Shown piece after piece: positions 58,435 through 64,000 of a stretch of 64,000 nt of DNA. Where the stretch lies: positions 1 through 64,000 of the forward strand of contig JAQMWT010000102.1 of NCBI GenBank assembly GCA_029834535.1, given 5' to 3'. Under the pieces are notes generated by a model. The model saw nothing but the letters and a program-made list of their open reading frames with translations, did no database searches and was not told the origin of the DNA. Numbering within the stretch: the first letter of the stretch is position 1; every line of letters begins with the position of its first letter. A program made the translations under genes and the position numbers. The stretch is from Chrysophaeum taylorii. Taxonomy: Eukaryota; Sar; Pelagophyceae; Pelagomonadales; Pelagomonadaceae.

Positions 58435-59448
58435 TTGGTGTTGCGGACGCTTATCGACATGGACACCCTCGCGCTTCTCAACGGCGTCGACGAGGAGGAG
58501 TTGTACCCCAAGGAGACGACGAAACGCGATCTGCTGTGCAAATTTGTCGACGCCGGCGAGGAGTGGGTCTACAGTTTCCTTGACGGCATCATCTCGGAGG
58601 CTGCTCTCGACGCGCTTGAGACGCATCGCGACGCAGACCCACCTCGTTGAAACTCTTCGAAAATCTACTCGGCGTCGACCAGCGCCGGCACGCGCCCGAG
58701 CTCCTACAGATGATGGTGCCCTCGGCGGAAAACAATTACGACCCCAAGATCGACGACAACGTCCGGTTGCCGAACTCCGCGCGCGATAGGAAACGCGTTG
58801 GAGCTGAAGGAATTTGTCGCGGTCGGCGCCATCGATTGGATCGAGTGGTTCCTCCGCTGCAACTCGCATCTCCGGCGTTGCGTATGCGAGGTTGCCGCCG
58901 AGGCCGGCAATCTCGAGGTCCTCAAGTGGGCCCGCGTCTGTCCGCGGGACATAGGGGCGCGTGCTTCAGCAGCCGTCGGCTGCCATCTCTCGGTCCTCAA
59001 GCGGGCTCGCGCCAAGAGGCTTGCCCGTGGGACAAATACACGTGCGCCTACGCAGCTGGTGGCGGCCATCTCTCAGTCCTCAAGTGGGCGCGCCAAAAAA
59101 AGTGTCCGTGGGACAAAGCGACGTGCTCGAACGCGGCTCCATCTCGAGATTCTGAAGTGGGCGCGTGCCAACGGGTGCGAGTGGGAAAAAGACACGTGCT
59201 GCAGCGCAGCTTGGTTCGGCCATCTCGAGATCCTCGAGTGGGCACGAAAAGAGGGGTGTCCCTGGGACGAAAGCACGTGCGCCGGCGCGGCCGGTGGCGG
59301 CCATTTCGAAGTACTCAAGTGGGCGCGTGCCAACGGGTGTCCTTGGGATCAAGAAACCTGCACCGACGCGTTGCTCGGTCGCCATCTCGAGCTCCTCGAG
59401 TGGGCGCGCCGAAACGGATGCCCATATCCAGAGAATTCTCAAGTGTAG
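58435..59448 (+). pseudogene. Stramenopile-type ankyrin-repeat protein gene with frame breaks
   Basis: The N-terminal frame 58435-58650 (MDTLALLNGVDEEELYPKE and on) resembles the F-box-like start of this family. LKEFVAVGAIDWIEWFLRCN and EVAAEAGNLEVLKWAR then begin the repeats. The first repeats change frame: CPWDKYTCAYAAGGGHLSVL and WARQKKCPWDKATCSNAA are in a different frame from the last three (LEILKWARANGCEWEKDTC and so on, to 59448). At least three frame changes (near 58650, 59010, 59135) remove single bases or part of a repeat. It is a recently broken gene, or the assembly has errors. Intact relatives bind proteins via LEVLKWAR-type ankyrin repeats; function unknown. Confidence 0.6.
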
Positions 59449-59724
59449 TGGTGAAACAACAACAACGGAAGAACCATATCATCCCGCCTCTGGCTATTAG
59501 ATTTCGGGGGGGGCAGGTTATAGTTCCACGTACTTCTATACGGGGCGCCTCCTAATCCATGATGATGATATGAGCGCGGCGAGCACAACACTAGAGGACT
59601 GACGATAGGTTGTGTAGAAGCGGAGAGATGCCGTTCTCAACGGACGGCGCAAATGCTGGAGACTGCAGAGACACTCGAAACGAGGAAGAATCGAGAATGC
59701 CAAAAATAAGGTGATCTAGAAGAC

Positions 59725-61223
59725 TCAAGAGAAAGCAAGAGGAGCGCGGTCAAGTGAGGTGAGACGACTTCGAGAATTTAAGTCTGGGGCGCGTGCCCTT
59801 GGGAGTAATAACTCCTGAAAAGGAAACTCGTCGCTGCTGGGGAGAGGCTGCTTGGAAGGTGTAGTCGGGGAAGCTACCTCTTTGAGGCCCCTATAAAGCC
59901 CCTTTATCGAGGGCGCCAGACGGAAATGATGACGGGAGCATTGACGACACAGCTTGCATCTCACAGTGGGTTGTGTTTGTTCAAGCGGGTAAAGGTCCAC
60001 GAGGAGTACTCAGGAACTAAATGGGACGATGTGAATTCTAGGATATACTGTTCCAAGATCTTGGGAATAATTAAGTTCACTTAGTTGCAAATCATCAAAG
60101 CGGTCGGCTAGAAAGTGTCGCTTGGCAAAAGGATCGCTCACATAGGAGATCACCATTGAGCTCGAGACAGGGATGCCGTAGAGTCGAACATAGGGTTCAA
60201 GCAAATGGCCATCTGTGACTTGACGGTTAAGACAGCGCTGAGATTCGTCGAGTGACCGTGAGAGTCGAGGTAACAGCTCGCAAATTTTGTACAGGGTGGT
60301 CAGAAGAACGTTCACGTTAGAAGTCGGAGGGAAGAGACGACGACCTTCAACGGAATTGACCAGGGTGACTGCAGCTAGAAGTTCAGCACGCAGCTGAAAT
60401 CTTCGTGGTTTGAGTTTCAAATAGAATCTTCAGCGAAGCTAGTTCTCGATACATATCATCGAGCTTTTCGGTAATTTCATCGACATCGCATTATTGAGCG
60501 AAAGGAACAGCTGATGAAGAAGAAGGAGGACTAGAAGGAGACGGTTGGGGTTCACCGTCAACTGATTGATCTGGGTAGTTTAACGACCACGCTTCGGTCG
60601 CATCAGTGGGAACCTTGACTATTTCCTCATACAGCTGAGGGAACCCGTAAAAGAAGTAGTTAGATAAACACTTCTGTTTCCTCATCCGTGAAGCTAGATA
60701 TTTGCATGTCCTCAATAATAGAAGGAGGCCGGTCGTCGGCAGAAATGGCGACGTAGGTGGAAATATAAGCGAGGTGGGAATTAGCGACTAATTCAAGCAC
60801 CGGCGCGTAAAAGTTGGGCTTGATCAGTGAGTGGCGCTTGAGATGCGCACGCGAAATGGTTGCCAGTAAAGAGAGATGTTCTAAATGCATGAGTGTGATG
60901 TAGTTGAGGTTAAGCACAAGAGCTGACTGGTAACAGTCATTAGAGGTAGGTGAATCCAGTATGAGATCTTGGGGCAAGCCATCGTGTTGCGGGATTAATT
61001 TCAACAGCACCTTGAGATCAGGTAGGTAATATGTGCGAATCAAAGTAGCACGAAGGTGACCAGCGGGGCATGAGGCGCAGGGAGGATGGTTAGTAGTAAA
61101 ATTGCGTGCGACGACGAGAATGCTATCTTTCACATGATCAGCGTTGAGGCAAGCCCAACACACAAGGGCAGTTGAGGCAGTCACGGATAGGAAACAGTTA
61201 GCCTTGTATTCTTTGCTGGACAA
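59725..61223 (-). mobile_element. Second retroelement fragment, gag-like part
   Basis: Consecutive minus-strand frames cover 60660-61223 (187 residues), 60491-60715, 60010-60420 and 59725-60000. The first has paired Cys/His groups (CWACLNADH, PPCASCPAGH) and a helical body. The second contains TEAWSLNYPDQ followed by a Ser/Pro-rich linker. The third ends SELNYSQDLG. The fourth has RCKLCRQCSRHH. Frame changes between blocks show decay. The shared TExSLNY motif and similar AT-rich codon use link it to the element at 1-3261. No LTR is identified. Confidence 0.5.
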
Positions 61224-61252
61224 ATGCGCTATCTTTCTTCCTCAGGCACCTT

Positions 61253-61785
61253 GTTAGTGATTTTTTTTTTTATAAATGTCAGAGGAAATACACAGCGGAA
61301 CACCAATATTGATTGTTGGTCCCCGAGCGCAAATGGCAGATTGAACTGCAGGAGCGTCAGAATGCGATTTAACAATTGGTGCTCTCATAGGGAAGAAGAA
61401 GGGGAGCTCCATTAATTGTAATGGTTATCTGTTGTTTGTTAGTGATTTTTTTTTTTATAAATGTCAGAGGAAATACACAGCGGAACACCAATATTGATTG
61501 TTGGTCCCCGAGCGCAAATGGCAGATTGAACTGCAGGAGCGTCAGAATGCGATTTAACAATTGGTGCTCTCATAGGGAAGAAGAAGGGGAGCTCCATTAA
61601 TTGTAATGGTTATCTGTTGTTTGTTAGTGATTTTTTTTTTTATAAATGTCAGAGGAAATACACAGCGGAACACCAATGTTGATTGTTGGGCAGATTGAAC
61701 TGCAGGAGCGTCAGAATGCGATTTAACAATTGGTGCTCTCATAGGGAAGAAGAAGGGGAGCTCCATTAATTGTAATGGTTCATCT
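61253..61785. repeat. 185-bp tandem repeat, three copies
   Basis: Copies start at 61253, 61438 and 61623 (GTTAGTGATTTTTTTTTTT); the first two are nearly identical. The third lacks about 17 bp (TCCCCGAGCGCAAATGG). It lies at the 5' side of the retroelement fragment. Confidence 0.92.
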
Positions 61786-61955
61786 GAAGCGCAAAAATTG
61801 GTGAGTACATCGAGCAGCGCAGTATACCAATCGATTGCACGAGGGGTGTTACAGGCACTCTGAATGTTTCGTTTATAGAGAGACCAGATATGTACGTGTT
61901 GAGGTCGAACGTGAGACAGTTAGAGAGCGTGATTGTGGATATCGCCACCGACTAC

Positions 61956-62298
61956 GGTTGCGATGGAGGACGGTGCCTCATGAATCCTGAGCCTTGCGAG
62001 GGCATCCGCCCTCCCGGCGTAGGTTGGCACCTAGTCGCCTCCCGGGCGGGCCGGTTGGCAGCCGGAACGTTCGCAGTGGGACGGGGTATGGCCGGGGGGC
62101 GAAGACGGAAGGTTATCGACGAGTTGGTTGTCAGTCACATCGCGGTCTCCTCGTCGCATGGCGACAAGCTTGATGGTCACTCTCCGCCGACCGACCTTTC
62201 GGCGCTCCTCGTCTACAGGCCCGTGATTCCGGACTGGCTCCTGTCGGTCCGGCCTGGCTCCCATGCTCGGGAGAGGTCTGAAGTTAGTTAGTTAGTTA
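61956..62298 (+). repeat. R1 SINE-like repeat, type A, full length
   Basis: It starts GGTTGCGATGGAGGACGGTG and runs through GAGGGCATCCGCCCTCCCGG, CATCGCGGTCTCCTCGTCGC and CCGACCTTTCGGCGCTCCTC. It ends CTCCCATGCTCGGGAGAGGT, then CTGAAGTTAGTTAGTTAGTTA. This is the best full-length type A copy; it interrupts retroelement-like sequence. Confidence 0.92.
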
Positions 62299-63730
62299 TC
62301 GTGGATGTGGATGTGAATGTCGTTTCCTATGGATGACGCAATCTGCGCAGAACTTCCGATAGGAAATGTGTGAATCTGCGCAGAACTTCCAATAGGGAAT
62401 GTTCGATGCATAATGTCCAGGATGCGCGATTACTTGAATGGCCTTGATTGATTGAGTGTCGAAGCAATGATGCGTTTTATGAAAGCGCGCTGCTCTTTCT
62501 CGTGCAATGCGAAATGCGAGAGTACCACGAGCGTGTACCATGCGGTCAAACATGGCATGCTTCTCATGTTGCTGACGAGGAGTGACCAGAGGAATCTGCT
62601 TAGATCCAGAAGAATTCTTGGGTGGATCGACATTATGGTCCAATTTAGGGATGTCGGGAGTAGAGTATAAGCAAAAGCATCGAGATCGGAATTATCTTAC
62701 TCGGCACAATGGTAGATGGGTGAGGTGAGACTAAAAGAGGTTAGAAGAAGCACGACTCACATCATAAAAGGATTTTGTTGTTTGTCAGATACTTGAGAAT
62801 CTGTAGTAAAGAAAGAGGACCTGCCAGTTCTGGTTAGATGTGCTCGACTGCGATCAAAAACGAAGAAGACAACGCTAGTTTTCGGCATGGCGAAACCGCG
62901 CTTCGGTCCCGACATCGTCACGTGTACCGACGCCACGCACATTCCTCGACTCGTTGCGTCCGGCAGGCTCAAGGTCACTGCTGATGTTATTATGCTGTCC
63001 ACGGAAGGTACATCTGAGTCCTAGCTCAAGGCTTTCAACCAATACCCAGACACCCCGACGGCCTGGATGTTCCGATCCGATCTGCGTTTCCGCATCGCTC
63101 TCGCACTCCACTCCAGCCTTATTCTTGAGGAGATGACCCCACCCTCCACGACGAACAATGAGCACCACCAACATGTGCTCGAACAAGCCCGCAAATTCGG
63201 CTTCTAATCTTCGGCTACCATATGTGATGCCACCCCCGTCGGCGCACCACTCTCGAAAATTCGATGGTTTGCCATCCACAGCACGACCCGAATCCCACCC
63301 CTGGACATTCCTCGCACGTCAGGAATATCCTCCACTGTCAACCCAATCCAACACTTCTCCACTTATCCTCGCGGACAACGTTGTCCCCGCAGAGTTCGTA
63401 ATCCCACGCAAGGGCTTTTACCTCTTCAATGCCGCTTGCCGTGGATATCAACTCTGTCCCCTTAGCGCCATGCCTTCTTCACAGCCCAGCGCACACATCG
63501 ATACCCTGCCGACGCTGTGGTGTCCCTCCACACGCCAGCCACTTGGTTTCGCGTCTTGTACATCTGCTGCAATGCCACACGCCCAACGCCTATGACGGGG
63601 GGTGTGAGAAAAAGCAACACGAAATGTCCGACTCCTACAATGTTATCACTATCGGACTGAACAAAGATCTGTGCTCATTACCTGCCATCATGCAATCATA
63701 TGTCAGAGAAGTATTATTGGATGCTGGAAT
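62299..63730. other. Degenerate, unassigned stretch
   Basis: A plus-strand frame 62887-63207 (MAKPRFGPDIVTCTD, then HIPRLVASGRLKVTADVIML) reads like real protein with one TAG at about 63022. No family is recognised; it may be a decayed element. At 62344-62402, TCTGCGCAGAACTTCCGATA is duplicated with a spacing of about 31 bp. Confidence 0.4.
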
Positions 63731-64000
63731 CTAACTGTAAGCCAGCCCGGTGCATGGGGCGTAGGCTAATCCCAGCGCCGTGGCGCTGAGATTAGAGTCA
63801 CCAAGAGTGTAGACAAGGGGCGACGAAAGACGAGCGGCGGAGAGTGATCATCAGGCTTGTCGCCATGCGACGCGGAGAACGCGATGTGACCGACGACCAA
63901 ATCGTCGCTAACTTTTCCGTCTGAGCCCCCCGGCCATACCCCGTCCCACTGCGAACGTTCCGGCTACCAACCGGCCCGCCCGGGAGGCGAACAGGTGCCA
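63731..64000 (-). repeat. R1 SINE-like repeat, type B, cut by window end
   Basis: Minus-strand copy with the type B end (GCCCCATGCACCGGGCTGGC, then TTACAGTTAG) and the body up to GGCACCTGTTCGCCTCCCGG at the window edge. Confidence 0.85.

Overview
This window looks like nuclear DNA of a photosynthetic stramenopile (heterokont alga), most plausibly a pelagophyte-type picoalga. The assignment is inferred from four things. Two GC-rich genes begin with a signal peptide ending in an ASAW/ASAP-like site, as in heterokont plastid bipartite presequences. There is an ankyrin-type repeat of the stramenopile form (LEVLKWARANGCPWD). The introns I can place are only about 41-53 bp. One gene has an in-frame TGA at the selenocysteine position of a PRXL2/SelU-type protein, and pelagophytes are known for large selenoproteomes. 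There is no prokaryotic operon structure, rRNA, tRNA or CRISPR.

Layout. 1-6.8 kb is transposon debris: a minus-strand retroelement with a retropepsin-like protease and a C5-cytosine-methyltransferase-like domain, then dispersed repeats and a Helitron-type PIF1 helicase fragment. 6.8-25.9 kb is the first gene island: quinone-oxidoreductase-like MDR, sulfotransferase-like protein, UBL5/HUB1, a plastid DUF4239 membrane protein, a 2Fe-2S ferredoxin-domain protein, a FAM135 lipase-like protein, the selenoprotein candidate, a divergent kinesin with a SAM-like tail, a bacterial-type MDR dehydrogenase and an ARF GTPase. 26-36.1 kb is a transposon island: gene-poor sequence, a 3.4-kb hAT element with perfect terminal inverted repeats, an inverted second Helitron fragment, a small membrane protein gene and a related hAT remnant. 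36.7-46.4 kb is the second gene island: JmjC/cupin_8 membrane protein, secreted EGF-like protein, SWSAP1-like protein, KIF-binding-protein homologue and an EF-hand HCN/CNG-like channel with an unusual pore. 46.4-58 kb mixes repeats with a degenerate phytanoyl-CoA dioxygenase-like gene, an SGNH esterase with a proline-rich stalk, a broken non-LTR reverse transcriptase and condensin subunit CAP-G, directly followed by an in-frame PHD finger. 58.4-64 kb holds a broken ankyrin gene and a second retroelement (gag-like part).

Two uncatalogued dispersed repeats tie the window together. R1 is a SINE-like repeat of about 300-370 bp with TTAG-repeat tails and two alternative 3' ends. R2 is an element whose end reads GTCGACTGCTAAGAG and which clusters heavily at 43 kb. 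Host genes are packed tightly: gene pairs are 10-16 bp apart tail-to-tail, and one divergent pair is 46 bp apart head-to-head. The genes are mostly unrelated housekeeping functions and do not form one pathway.

All assignments come from reading motifs by eye; no database search was run.
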